Below are positions 12,122 through 18,666 of a stretch of DNA of 42,557 nt, one piece after another; position 1 is the first letter of the stretch, and the number at the start of each line of letters is the position of its first letter. The stretch is taken from positions 1-42,557 of the IMG/VR virus record IMGVR_UViG_3300025079_000006. The stretch is one strand, 5' to 3'. The DNA is from a virus. Both the position numbers and the translations under genes were made by a program. The notes beneath the pieces are model-generated. The model was not told where the DNA came from and did not search any database. It saw only the letters and a program-made list of their open reading frames with translations.

Positions 12122-12526
12122 ATGAAAAAACTAGCACTATTACTTACTTTATTTTCTTTTTTAACTACCCACTCTCAAACAAGTGAATTAATTGTGGAGC
12201 CCACAAGAGCTACCAAAAGAGCTTGTGTTAAGGGAGATTATAAATCATTAGAAAAGTATTTGACTAAAATAGACCAGAAAAGAGAAGTATTAGAGAAGTA
12301 TGTTCTATATACTAATATCAAACAACAGGACTATAACTACATCATAAAAGATATCGACTCAGATATTGAATACTATAAAGGTGTTTCATACGCATTAAAT
12401 AAGATACTTCACCCTTACATTAAGGTTTCATATTATGTAAACGCTAAGTATACAGCCCTAACACAGTATTATGATAATGGTAATCAAGTAAGTGTGTTTA
12501 TTTTTGGGGATTCACCTCAGCATTGA
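12122..12526 (+). CDS. Secreted protein of unknown function (134 aa)
   Basis: Begins MKKLALLLTLFSFLTTHSQ, a signal peptide with likely cleavage near residue 18. The mature part is charged and helical (YKSLEKYLTKIDQKREVLEK), rich in tyrosine, with one cysteine. It is exported to the periplasm or surface. It has its own ECF-like promoter, and its 3' end overlaps the convergent winged-helix gene by 29 bp, so antisense effects are possible. It might act in exclusion or envelope modification, but this is unproven. Confidence 0.7.
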   Translation: MKKLALLLTLFSFLTTHSQTSELIVEPTRATKRACVKGDYKSLEKYLTKIDQKREVLEKYVLYTNIKQQDYNYIIKDIDSDIEYYKGVSYALNKILHPYIKVSYYVNAKYTALTQYYDNGNQVSVFIFGDSPQH

Positions 12527-12995
12527 ACTGACGGATAGCGTGACGATAGATTCTATCGGTAGAGTTACAGGTTCGGTTATTAAATATAGGGTTCCTTCTA
12601 GCTGTCTCAGCAATCTTCTCCTCACCGTTTAGCTTCTTATATACCGAAATTATAAACTTTTTAGTCTTATATGACACCTCATATAGGGCTTTTTCATGGT
12701 TTATACTCTTTCTCCACTTATTAATCCACCCCTCACGAAGTAGCTTATTAAACCTATCCTTGTTCCATGACATTAGTGAGCCGTAGTTCTCACACTGGAC
12801 CCTGGTAAATAATCCCTCGCTGTGGAGGAATAATAGCATATCTAGGTCAGCGGTGGTGATTCCATACTTTTTTTTAGCCCAGTATCTTACAATCCTCCAA
12901 AACTTCAGGTAATCATACTTAGGGTCCTTCCTATCGTATATCTCTGGAGCTGGTCTAGGTCTCTTCTTTTTATATATTACAGGTACTTGTCTCAT
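12498..12995 (-). CDS. Winged-helix-like protein, putative regulator (165 aa)
   Basis: The only minus-strand gene right of the control region. Begins MRQVPVIYKKKRPRPAPEIY. Residues about 45-115 (ITTADLDMLLFLHSEGLFTR, then MSWNKDRFNKLLREGWINKW) have the helix-turn-helix and wing pattern of MarR/PadR-type proteins. The N-terminus is basic. From memory, similar proteins occur in the virion-gene region of other Bacteroidota phages. Its promoter overlaps the divergent late promoter at 13022, so it may regulate itself and its neighbour. Confidence 0.7.
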   Translation of the reverse strand: MRQVPVIYKKKRPRPAPEIYDRKDPKYDYLKFWRIVRYWAKKKYGITTADLDMLLFLHSEGLFTRVQCENYGSLMSWNKDRFNKLLREGWINKWRKSINHEKALYEVSYKTKKFIISVYKKLNGEEKIAETARRNPIFNNRTCNSTDRIYRHAIRQFNAEVNPQK

Positions 12996-13000
12996 AATCC

Positions 13001-13008
13001 CAAAGATA
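13001..13008 (-). promoter_or_regulatory. TAnnTTTG promoter, minus strand, leaderless
   Basis: TATCTTTG on the minus strand lies only 5 nt before the ATG at 12995. The transcript should start at or very near the start codon. It is back to back with the plus-strand promoter 13022-13029. Confidence 0.65.
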
Positions 13009-13021
13009 GAAATATTATTCT

Positions 13022-13029
13022 TATCTTTG
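13022..13029 (+). promoter_or_regulatory. TAnnTTTG promoter, plus strand, leaderless
   Basis: TATCTTTG lies 4 nt before the ATG at 13034, predicting a leaderless mRNA. Only 13 bp separate it from the divergent -7 element at 13001-13008, so polymerase could hardly occupy both at once. Confidence 0.65.
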
Positions 13030-13033
13030 CCTT

Positions 13034-13207
13034 ATGAAGTACAAAAGTATGAGAAGTCGTGGATTGGGTGACTCTGTAGAAAAGATTGCTCGTGCGACAG
13101 GAATTAAAACGATAGTAGAAAAAGGAGCTAAGGCTATGGGTAAAGACTGTGGGTGTAGTAAACGCCAGAAAACTTTAAACGACCTTTTTCCTTACAATAA
13201 AAAATAA
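13034..13207 (+). CDS. Conserved phage protein, GDSVEKIARATGIKT...CGC type (57 aa)
   Basis: Begins MKYKSMRSRGLGDSVEKIAR and contains ATGIKTIVEKGAKAMGKDCG, CGCSKRQKTLNDLFPY. The pattern GDxVExI...TGIKxxV...DCGCxxRxxxLNxxFPY recurs in Bacteroidota phages and prophages (from memory, function unassigned). Vicinal cysteines may bind metal. It is the first gene of the rightward unit starting at 13022. Confidence 0.75.
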   Translation: MKYKSMRSRGLGDSVEKIARATGIKTIVEKGAKAMGKDCGCSKRQKTLNDLFPYNKK

Positions 13208-13210
13208 AAA

Positions 13211-13483
13211 ATGGCATATCAAAAATTACAAGTAAGTAGAGCAGCGGTAGTGGTTCCGTCAGACACGTTGAACATACCCTCACTAGCTAGTGCAACAACT
13301 ATTAATAACGGCTGTGTACTGTACATTGGTACAGCTGGAGATTTAAAGGTTATGACAGCAGGTGGCGACATTGTTGAGTTTATTGGTGTATTAGCAGGAA
13401 CATTCTTGCCTGTTCAGGTGGTTAGAGTTTTTGCAACAGGCACAACAGGGGCGGCAGCTACAAATATACTAGCTCTCTGGTAG
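13211..13483 (+). CDS. Small virion protein, YQKLQVSRAAVVVPSDT type (90 aa)
   Basis: Begins MAYQKLQVSRAAVVVPSDTL, then NIPSLASATTINNGCVLYIG and a beta-rich Gly/Thr remainder. Proteins starting YQxLQVxRAxxVxPSDT are common small structural or decoration proteins in marine phages (from memory). It lies 3 nt downstream of the previous gene and 1 nt before the LamG-like gene. Confidence 0.7.
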   Translation: MAYQKLQVSRAAVVVPSDTLNIPSLASATTINNGCVLYIGTAGDLKVMTAGGDIVEFIGVLAGTFLPVQVVRVFATGTTGAAATNILALW

Positions 13484-13484
13484 T

Positions 13485-14309
13485 ATGTACATAGCTATCG
13501 CAAATAGTGTAGGTGCGTCTAGTAGGGCATCTGGGGGAGTTAGACCAACTCCATTTTCTAATGTATATTCCTGTGCCTTCGATGGTGTTGATGACTACTT
13601 AGAAGGTGGAGATGTTCTACATAATGATGGACAAACTCCGATGACATTGTCAGCTTGGGTAAATGTTTCTACTAATGGTGATTTTCCTATTGCTTCAAAG
13701 AAAAAAATAAGAGGTGCACCTGGATATCTAATGCAAGGTTGGGATATTACTCTTGATACATCGGGAGCGTCTAAAAACAAACTGACGTTTACGTTAATAG
13801 GTGCAACGTCAGGTAGTGTTGGAATTGGTAACATATCAGTAAAGGCAAATGGTTTTGATTTTAATGATGGTTTATGGCATCACGTTGTAGTTACCTATGA
13901 TGGCTCAGAAAATGCAAGTGGAGTTAAGTTTTATAAAGATAGCGTTGAAGATACGAATATTCAGACTTTGCAAAACACCTTTTCTGGAAATTCACCAAAC
14001 GTACCTTCAGCAAATTTTAAAGTAGGTACAAGATATAAATATGGTGGAAGTAATTTCTACAATGGTTATCTTGATGAATTAGCAATATGGGATGATACGG
14101 CTATAACTCCTGCTCAAGTTGTTGAAATTTATAATTCGGGAGTACCTAATAATTTAAATGATTTATCTACACCTCCACCTTCTTGGTGGCGAAATGGAGA
14201 CCCTAACGGACAAGCAAGTTTTCCTACTATAGTAGACGATGGCAGTAATTCAAATAGTGTTGAAATGACCAATATGACTGACACAGATATCGAAACAGAA
14301 GTGCCATAA
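13485..14309 (+). CDS. LamG/concanavalin-fold protein, possible receptor-binding protein (274 aa)
   Basis: Residues about 28-220 form a LamG-type jelly roll: FDGVDDYLEGGD, MTLSAWVNVS, DGLWHHVVVTYDGS, GVKFYKDSV, GYLDELAIWDDTAITPAQV and EIYNSG. This order is characteristic of Laminin_G_3 domains that bind sugars. The C-terminal part (PPPSWWRNGDPNG) is unlike the domain. No signal peptide. As it follows a small virion protein, a fibre or surface sugar-binding role is likely. Confidence 0.75.
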   Translation: MYIAIANSVGASSRASGGVRPTPFSNVYSCAFDGVDDYLEGGDVLHNDGQTPMTLSAWVNVSTNGDFPIASKKKIRGAPGYLMQGWDITLDTSGASKNKLTFTLIGATSGSVGIGNISVKANGFDFNDGLWHHVVVTYDGSENASGVKFYKDSVEDTNIQTLQNTFSGNSPNVPSANFKVGTRYKYGGSNFYNGYLDELAIWDDTAITPAQVVEIYNSGVPNNLNDLSTPPPSWWRNGDPNGQASFPTIVDDGSNSNSVEMTNMTDTDIETEVP

Positions 14310-14321
14310 AAAATTAATAAA

Positions 14322-14594
14322 ATGATAAAAGCATTTGCAGAAACATATAGTATAATTAAGATTGAAGATTTAACTCTAATAGATTTTAATGAAGTATTTG
14401 AAAAATCACCACAAACATTAACTAAAAGTGCAGCTGAAAGTTTATTTGTAATTAAATACAATGTGGAACCTTCCTTTATAGCAAGTGGTGAAGTCATACC
14501 AGAGCAGATTTTAACACATTCAGAGTGTTTTGATTTAATGTACACAAGTGCTTGGAACCCAGAACCAATAATAATTTTAAAAAGTGCTAAATGA
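14322..14594 (+). CDS. Hypothetical protein (90 aa)
   Basis: Begins MIKAFAETYSIIKIEDLTLI and contains FEKSPQTLTKSAAESLFVIK. Acidic, mixed alpha/beta. It lies 12 nt after the LamG-like gene and could be a fibre chaperone or accessory protein, but this is speculative. Its TGA overlaps the ATG of the broken basic ORF at 14591. Confidence 0.55.
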   Translation: MIKAFAETYSIIKIEDLTLIDFNEVFEKSPQTLTKSAAESLFVIKYNVEPSFIASGEVIPEQILTHSECFDLMYTSAWNPEPIIILKSAK

Positions 14595-14678
14595 ACTTTA
14601 AGTAAAAAAGAAAAACGAAAGAAACGTAAGAAACGAAAAAAAAGAAGGATGCGTAGAAAACGAAGAAATTTATTATAA
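14591..14678 (+). pseudogene. Frameshifted Lys/Arg-only mini-protein
   Basis: ATGAACTTTAAGTAA stops after four codons. Shifting by one base in the TTT run opens a frame reading LSKKEKRKKRKKRKKRRM, then RRKRRNLL and stop, ending just before the next gene. A protamine-like peptide of about 28 residues is thus one base from intact. It could be a real loss, a sequencing or assembly error, or programmed frameshifting. Confidence 0.45.
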
Positions 14679-14680
14679 AA

Positions 14681-14866
14681 ATGGCAGACAGAATAGATAA
14701 ACTAATTGAGGGTCAGATTAAGATTCAAACTAAACTAGAGTCTATGGAAGATAAGACTAATGACCAAGAAAAAAGAATCAGGTCGCTTGAGACTAAGTTC
14801 TGGACAGCGTTAGGCACATTCTTTGTTGGAATCGGAACCTTTATTGAGGGATTATTTATGAAATAA
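14681..14866 (+). CDS. Coiled-coil protein with C-terminal TM segment, XhlA-like (61 aa)
   Basis: Begins MADRIDKLIEGQIKIQTKLE. Residues 1-38 are a coiled coil and 40-58 a hydrophobic segment (FWTALGTFFVGIGTFIEGLF). This layout matches XhlA/haemolysin-type holin partners and gp-like lysis accessory proteins. It heads the lysis region, 2 nt before the CUB protein gene. A holin-related role is inferred. Confidence 0.6.
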   Translation: MADRIDKLIEGQIKIQTKLESMEDKTNDQEKRIRSLETKFWTALGTFFVGIGTFIEGLFMK

Positions 14867-14868
14867 AT

Positions 14869-15723
14869 ATGAAGAAACTACTCCTACTACTACTTATATT
14901 TCCAATTTTTATTAACAGTCAAGTTACGTTACTAATGCCTAACGATGGTTTCTGGTACACCTACACTACTGACGATGCTATTCTCTACGATGATGGAGGA
15001 TTAAATGATTACGCTAATGATGGGTTAGGGGCTTTGACCATATATCCAGTGATAGGAACAGTAACAGCTAATGTTGGGTTCTTTGATGTAGAATTTAATT
15101 CTACGTGTGGGTGGGATGTTTTTGAGGTGTATGATGGGGATGATTTTAGTAATCTAATAGGAAGCTATTGTGGTACTAGTATTCCAACCACCTTTCAATC
15201 TACACACCCTACGGGAGCACTTACTTTCTTTTGGTCTACTGATGGGAGTGTTACATTCCCAGGATTTGAAATAAGGATAGGTAACTTCAACATGTCTTTA
15301 CCTATAGAGTTAATATCTTTTACCGCTGGATATAATGGTAGTTATGTAGTAATTGACTGGAGTGTTGCGGCACAGATTAATAATGACTATTATGAGGTTC
15401 ACAGAAGTATAGATGTGGAGAATTGGGAAACAATATCTACTATTGAGGGTGAAGGAAACAGTAACACTCAGATGGATTACAGAACGATAGATGAAACCCC
15501 TCTATTAGGTGTTTCTTATTATAGATTATCACAAACAGATTATGACGGGACTACGGAGAGTTTTTCACCCATATCGGTAGTTATTAAACCAAAAAGAAAG
15601 GAATTAGTTAAAATATTTAATATCTTTGGACAAGAAGTAAACCACAATTACCACGGAATTGTTTTTAAATTATACCGTGATGGTTCGGTAGAAAAAACAC
15701 TAAACAATGGGAGATTTAACTAA
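14869..15723 (+). CDS. Secreted CUB protein with type IX secretion sorting domain (284 aa)
   Basis: Signal peptide 1-18 (MKKLLLLLLIFPIFINS). Residues about 20-142 form a CUB domain: ILYDDGGLNDYANDG, WDVFEVYDGDD, GSYCGTSIPTTFQST and ALTFFWSTDGSVT. Residues 145-243 are the LPIELISFTA...YYEVHRSID...YYRLSQTDYDGTTE module that precedes sorting signals in many Bacteroidota T9SS cargo proteins. Residues 247-284 (KIFNIFGQEV...LYRDGSVEKTL) fit a type A T9SS C-terminal domain. The product should cross the inner membrane by Sec and be put on the host surface or released by T9SS. It lies between a holin-like gene and the endolysin, whose start it overlaps by 17 nt. Confidence 0.85.
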   Translation: MKKLLLLLLIFPIFINSQVTLLMPNDGFWYTYTTDDAILYDDGGLNDYANDGLGALTIYPVIGTVTANVGFFDVEFNSTCGWDVFEVYDGDDFSNLIGSYCGTSIPTTFQSTHPTGALTFFWSTDGSVTFPGFEIRIGNFNMSLPIELISFTAGYNGSYVVIDWSVAAQINNDYYEVHRSIDVENWETISTIEGEGNSNTQMDYRTIDETPLLGVSYYRLSQTDYDGTTESFSPISVVIKPKRKELVKIFNIFGQEVNHNYHGIVFKLYRDGSVEKTLNNGRFN

Positions 15724-16090
15724 AAATTTTAGCAAGTCAGAGTTCAACTGCAACTGTGGATGTGATATGCCAGAGGATGTATTTGATAATGTAGATGTAC
15801 ACGCACAGAACCTACAGACAATTAGAGATTTCTTTAATTCTTCAGTAGTTATAAACTCAGGGTACAGATGCCCTAGCTACAATGCTAAGGTGGGTGGAGC
15901 CTCAAAATCTCAGCACATGACTGGCAATGCTAGCGATGTGGTTATATCTGGATACACAGACAGTGAGGTTGCTGACATAATTGAAGGATTAATAAGAATA
16001 GGGGCTATTGACGAGGGTGGATTAGGAAGGTATAACACATTTACCCACTATGACCGAAGGGGTACTAAGGCTAGATGGGACAACACTTAA
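15707..16090 (+). CDS. Endolysin, peptidase M15 family (127 aa)
   Basis: Zinc D,D-/L,D-peptidase that cuts peptidoglycan cross-bridges. Visible features: N-terminal FSKSEFNCNCGC, VINSGYRCPSYNAKVGG, then SQHMTGNASDV with zinc ligands His70 and Asp77, and FTHYDRRG with His114 as third ligand. Length is normal for a single-domain Peptidase_M15_3 enzyme. No signal peptide, so it needs a holin. It overlaps the CUB-protein gene by 17 nt. Confidence 0.88.
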   Translation: MGDLTKNFSKSEFNCNCGCDMPEDVFDNVDVHAQNLQTIRDFFNSSVVINSGYRCPSYNAKVGGASKSQHMTGNASDVVISGYTDSEVADIIEGLIRIGAIDEGGLGRYNTFTHYDRRGTKARWDNT

Positions 16091-16100
16091 AACAATAACT

Positions 16101-16280
16101 ATGAAAAATAGATTATTTTCAAACTATGTGACTACAATTTTAGGATTACTAATAATAATCTTTTGTGGTACTATGATTTTTATGGAAAAAGCCACTATTG
16201 AGGACATGTCAGGGTGGATGACCACAGGTTTATTATTTTTACGTTCAAAAGATTCTTTAATTGCGTTACCGAAGTCTTAA
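16101..16280 (+). CDS. Small membrane protein, holin candidate (59 aa)
   Basis: Begins MKNRLFSNYVTTILGLLIII, a transmembrane helix at about 10-28, then a second weaker hydrophobic stretch (MSGWMTTGLLFL) and LRSKDSLIALPKS. An upstream in-frame start inside the endolysin gene exists, but the ATG at 16101 with its A-rich leader is more natural. The LRSKDSLI ending is common in Bacteroidota phages from memory. It overlaps the next gene by 20 nt. Confidence 0.65.
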   Translation: MKNRLFSNYVTTILGLLIIIFCGTMIFMEKATIEDMSGWMTTGLLFLRSKDSLIALPKS

Positions 16281-16698
16281 AATATTTATTATCTTTGCAG
16301 CCGTTTTAGTAGGATGTACTCCACAGAAAAGGTTGAATAGGTTAATTAAAAAAAACCCTTATTTATTACAAATGGATACCATTAGAATTATTGATACCGT
16401 AGTTGTACCTGAGTACACCCATGATACTACAACATTTATACAATATCATGACAGTGTAACGGTAATTAACAATGAACGAATTAAAATCAAATATTTCTAC
16501 GACACGCTTCGAGAAACAATCCATCATGAGTACACATGCTATGGCGACACGGTTTTTTCGGAGAAAATTATACCGTATGAGAAAATCGTTATACAGGAGC
16601 TTACTTGGTGGCAAAAATATGGTAGCGTAGTAATGATAGGGGGGTTCCTATTGTTGTTCCTATTAATACTAAAGAAGTTTGGTAAACTATTGGTATAA
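16261..16698 (+). CDS. Lipoprotein with C-terminal TM helix, unimolecular-spanin-like (145 aa)
   Basis: Starts at TTG (16261). The N-terminus ends in a lipobox (AAVLVGC, Cys19), predicting outer-membrane lipidation. Residues 20-118 are a polar periplasmic part. Residues about 121-141 (YGSVVMIGGFLLLFLLILKK) form an inner-membrane helix. A lipobox plus C-terminal TM is the topology of u-spanins such as T1 gp11, which fuse inner and outer membranes at lysis. The only nearby ATG (codon 39) would remove the lipobox, so TTG is preferred. It follows the endolysin and a holin candidate. Confidence 0.7.
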   Translation: MRYRSLKIFIIFAAVLVGCTPQKRLNRLIKKNPYLLQMDTIRIIDTVVVPEYTHDTTTFIQYHDSVTVINNERIKIKYFYDTLRETIHHEYTCYGDTVFSEKIIPYEKIVIQELTWWQKYGSVVMIGGFLLLFLLILKKFGKLLV

Positions 16699-16703
16699 TT
16701 TCT

Positions 16704-16711
16704 TAACTTTG
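16704..16711 (+). promoter_or_regulatory. TAnnTTTG promoter
   Basis: TAACTTTG, 16 nt before the ATG at 16728, directly after the spanin-like gene's stop. Confidence 0.65.
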
Positions 16712-16727
16712 TAAAAAACTAATCACA

Positions 16728-16997
16728 ATGGCAAAAATAAGTACATACGCAACCGCAACACCAGCATTAACGGATATGGTTCCAGGAACAGATACTGGAG
16801 AAGCTAACGCAACAAAAAACTTTACCTTTGAGGCGATAAGAGATTTCATTAGTGGTCAACACGCAGACGTTACAAATGTCCCTGCGTCCGCTGGCTCAAC
16901 AGGGGTTGCTGGACAATTAGCGGTAGATGCAAACTACTTATACGCATGTGTTGCTACTAATACGTGGAAAAGAGTAGCTATTGCTGGTTGGGTTTAA
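16728..16997 (+). CDS. Small virion/fibre-type protein (89 aa)
   Basis: Begins MAKISTYATATPALTDMVPG, then TDTGEANATKNFTFEAIRDF and a C-terminal YLYACVATNTWKRVAIAGW. From memory, the start MAKISTYxxxTPALTDM..GTD...NATKNFT is common near tail-fibre genes of marine phages, and the C-terminal strand resembles fibre repeat ends. First gene of its transcription unit. Confidence 0.65.
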   Translation: MAKISTYATATPALTDMVPGTDTGEANATKNFTFEAIRDFISGQHADVTNVPASAGSTGVAGQLAVDANYLYACVATNTWKRVAIAGWV

Positions 16998-17016
16998 TAA
17001 ATTAAAATAAAATAAA

Positions 17017-17178
17017 ATGGAAAAGATAAAAAAAGTAGTTACATCACCGTTATTCTTATCAGCAGTAGCTGGTGGAATAGGATTAGCAGTATTAATTAAG
17101 GGTGATATATTATATGCTGGCATCGCATTTGGTGTAGGTATAAGAGAGTTCTTACTAGCGTTCAAGGACGTAAAATAA
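17017..17178 (+). CDS. Two-TM small protein, holin candidate (53 aa)
   Basis: Begins MEKIKKVVTSPLFLSAVAGG. Two hydrophobic helices (about 12-27 and 32-48) joined by a short KGD turn, with charged ends: the shape of a class II holin or similar pore protein. It lies 19 nt after the fibre-type gene. Function inferred from topology and the nearby lysis genes only. Confidence 0.6.
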   Translation: MEKIKKVVTSPLFLSAVAGGIGLAVLIKGDILYAGIAFGVGIREFLLAFKDVK

Positions 17179-17193
17179 TCAAAATAAAATATA

Positions 17194-17433
17194 ATGGAAA
17201 AGAAAATGACCCAAGAGGAAGTTGACCAGCTGCGTGAACTTCAAAAGAAACTATTTGACGCAAGACTAGACCTAGGAGATGTGCAGGTAGCAATTTCAAG
17301 ATTAGAAACAAAAAAGAAATCCTTAGTATTTGACGTAGAAACCACTTCAGCAGAGTTAGGTAAGTACCAGGATGGTCTTAATAAGAAGTACGGTGATAAG
17401 AAAGTAAACCTGGAGACAGGTGTATTGTCGTAA
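17194..17433 (+). CDS. Coiled-coil protein (79 aa)
   Basis: Begins MEKKMTQEEVDQLRELQKKL. A long heptad-repeat helix runs from about residue 5 to 65 (LFDARLDLGDVQVAISRLET). Its stop overlaps the next start (TAATG). Function unknown, probably oligomeric. Confidence 0.65.
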   Translation: MEKKMTQEEVDQLRELQKKLFDARLDLGDVQVAISRLETKKKSLVFDVETTSAELGKYQDGLNKKYGDKKVNLETGVLS

Positions 17434-17651
17434 TGATTAGAAAGATATCTATAGGGGCTGATTATAAATCAAGTGCCATGCATTATGTTGTGGGACAGGA
17501 TGTGCTGGGTGGTAGTCATAAAATACATCACATAAGACAAGAATCTGATAATAGTATTAGGGTTTGGGTTTTAAAAGGAGATGAGGTTTATCTCTGGAAA
17601 GAATTTAACGCTAACATGCCTATATCTATCGAGTATAACATAAACTTTTAA
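17433..17651 (+). CDS. Conserved phage protein, IRKISIGADYKSSAMHY type (72 aa)
   Basis: Begins MIRKISIGADYKSSAMHYVV, then GQDVLGGSHKIHHIRQES. Short beta-rich protein; the N-terminal signature recurs in Bacteroidota phages next to terminase genes from memory. Function unassigned. It overlaps the preceding stop by 1 nt. Confidence 0.7.
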   Translation: MIRKISIGADYKSSAMHYVVGQDVLGGSHKIHHIRQESDNSIRVWVLKGDEVYLWKEFNANMPISIEYNINF

Positions 17652-17654
17652 GTA

Positions 17655-17822
17655 ATGGAAGAAACAGAGTTAAAAATGAGAATAGAGAAGTTAGAAAAAC
17701 TTTTAACTGGCGATATGATGCAGGACATGGATGTTAAGGACGAGATTCATAACATTGAAATGGAATTAAGCGGCACTAAACCTACAGACTCACACTTTGA
17801 CTGCATTGGTTGTGGTTCATGA
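17655..17822 (+). CDS. Small acidic protein with C-terminal CxxC (55 aa)
   Basis: Begins MEETELKMRIEKLEKLLTGD and ends DSHFDCIGCGS. A helical N-terminus and a terminal FDCIGCGS motif with two cysteines, possibly metal binding. Its TGA overlaps the ATG of the tandem GroES-like gene. Function unknown. Confidence 0.65.
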   Translation: MEETELKMRIEKLEKLLTGDMMQDMDVKDEIHNIEMELSGTKPTDSHFDCIGCGS

Positions 17823-18382
17823 GGTCTACCTTTCAATTCTTAGTAAAACCAGTAGACGGTAAGAGATATAGTCACACTAAAAAGATAGGTGATAAAGATT
17901 TTATTGTTAGCTCATCACAAGAGGACCATAAGGCAACCAATAGGTTTGCTGAGGTACTATCTATTCCTATAATGTACGATGGAGAAATTAAGGTGGGAGA
18001 CACACTACTTGTACACCATAATGTATTCAGAAAGTATTACGACATGAAGGGTAGGGAAAAGAGTGGACCCTCTTTCTTTATGAATGACTTATTCTTAATA
18101 GATTTCGACCAGTTTTTTTTATATAAAACAAAGGACGGATGGAAGGCTCCATCTCCCTATTGCTTTGTAACACCTATAGACAAGAAAGAGTCGTTATTAA
18201 AAAATAAAGATATAGAGCAGGAGCTAATAGGAAACATAAGATACGCTAATAAAGATATGGTGTCTATGGGCTTAAACGAGGGTGATTTAATATCATTCCA
18301 ACCAGAGAGTGAGTATGAGTTTAATGTAGATGGAGAGAAGATGTACAGGATGTTTACAAAAAATATTTGTATATTACTATAA
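17819..18382 (+). CDS. Tandem GroES-like (Cpn10-fold) protein (187 aa)
   Basis: The ATG at 17819 overlaps the upstream TGA and is preferred to an upstream TTG. Two Cpn10-like units are visible. Unit 1 (about 5-102): QFLVKPV, a loop, FAEVLSIP, GEIKVGDTLLVHHNVF and FLIDFDQFFLY. Unit 2 (about 112-187): YCFVTPI, IGNIRYAN, GLNEGDLISFQPESEYEFNV and DGEKMYRMFTKNICIL. The last matches the GroES KVGDKVLF...KVDGEEY...DILAI pattern. Unit 2 lacks an obvious mobile loop. It precedes the terminase and is probably a gp31-like co-chaperonin or a structural derivative of one. It is separate from the true groES at 9310. Confidence 0.65.
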   Translation: MRSTFQFLVKPVDGKRYSHTKKIGDKDFIVSSSQEDHKATNRFAEVLSIPIMYDGEIKVGDTLLVHHNVFRKYYDMKGREKSGPSFFMNDLFLIDFDQFFLYKTKDGWKAPSPYCFVTPIDKKESLLKNKDIEQELIGNIRYANKDMVSMGLNEGDLISFQPESEYEFNVDGEKMYRMFTKNICILL

Positions 18383-18666
18383 TGGACATTAAAAAAATCA
18401 AGGAAGAGATTATAGAAGCTGGTGAATTAGCTGTTAGGCAGCTGGTAAAGGTTGCCAAGGAAGAGATTATAAAGCCAGACCCTGATGACGAGTTAGCTGC
18501 TGATAGGTTAAAGAATGCAGCCGCTACAAAGAAGCTCGCTATTTTTGATGCCTTTGAGATTTTAAATAGAATAGAAGCAGAAAGAGCTATGTTAGAAGAG
18601 AGTGGCTCTAGCACAAAAAAAACATCTAGTGGTGGATTCGCAGAACGAAGGTCAAGAAAATCTTGA
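18382..18666 (+). CDS. Terminase small subunit (putative, 94 aa)
   Basis: Begins MDIKKIKEEIIEAGELAVRQ; helical throughout, contains PDPDDELAADRLKNAAATKK and ends in a Ser/Arg tail (GGFAERRSRKS). The call rests on position directly before the large subunit, on size and on helicity; helix-turn-helix is not clear. Start overlaps the previous stop (TAATG), and the frame of the large subunit opens inside its 3' end. Confidence 0.65.
   Translation: MDIKKIKEEIIEAGELAVRQLVKVAKEEIIKPDPDDELAADRLKNAAATKKLAIFDAFEILNRIEAERAMLEESGSSTKKTSSGGFAERRSRKS

Noticed and set aside
16290-16297. TATCTTTG inside the spanin-like gene
   Set aside because: It encodes part of the lipoprotein signal (IIFAA) and no gene start follows, so I take it as coding.
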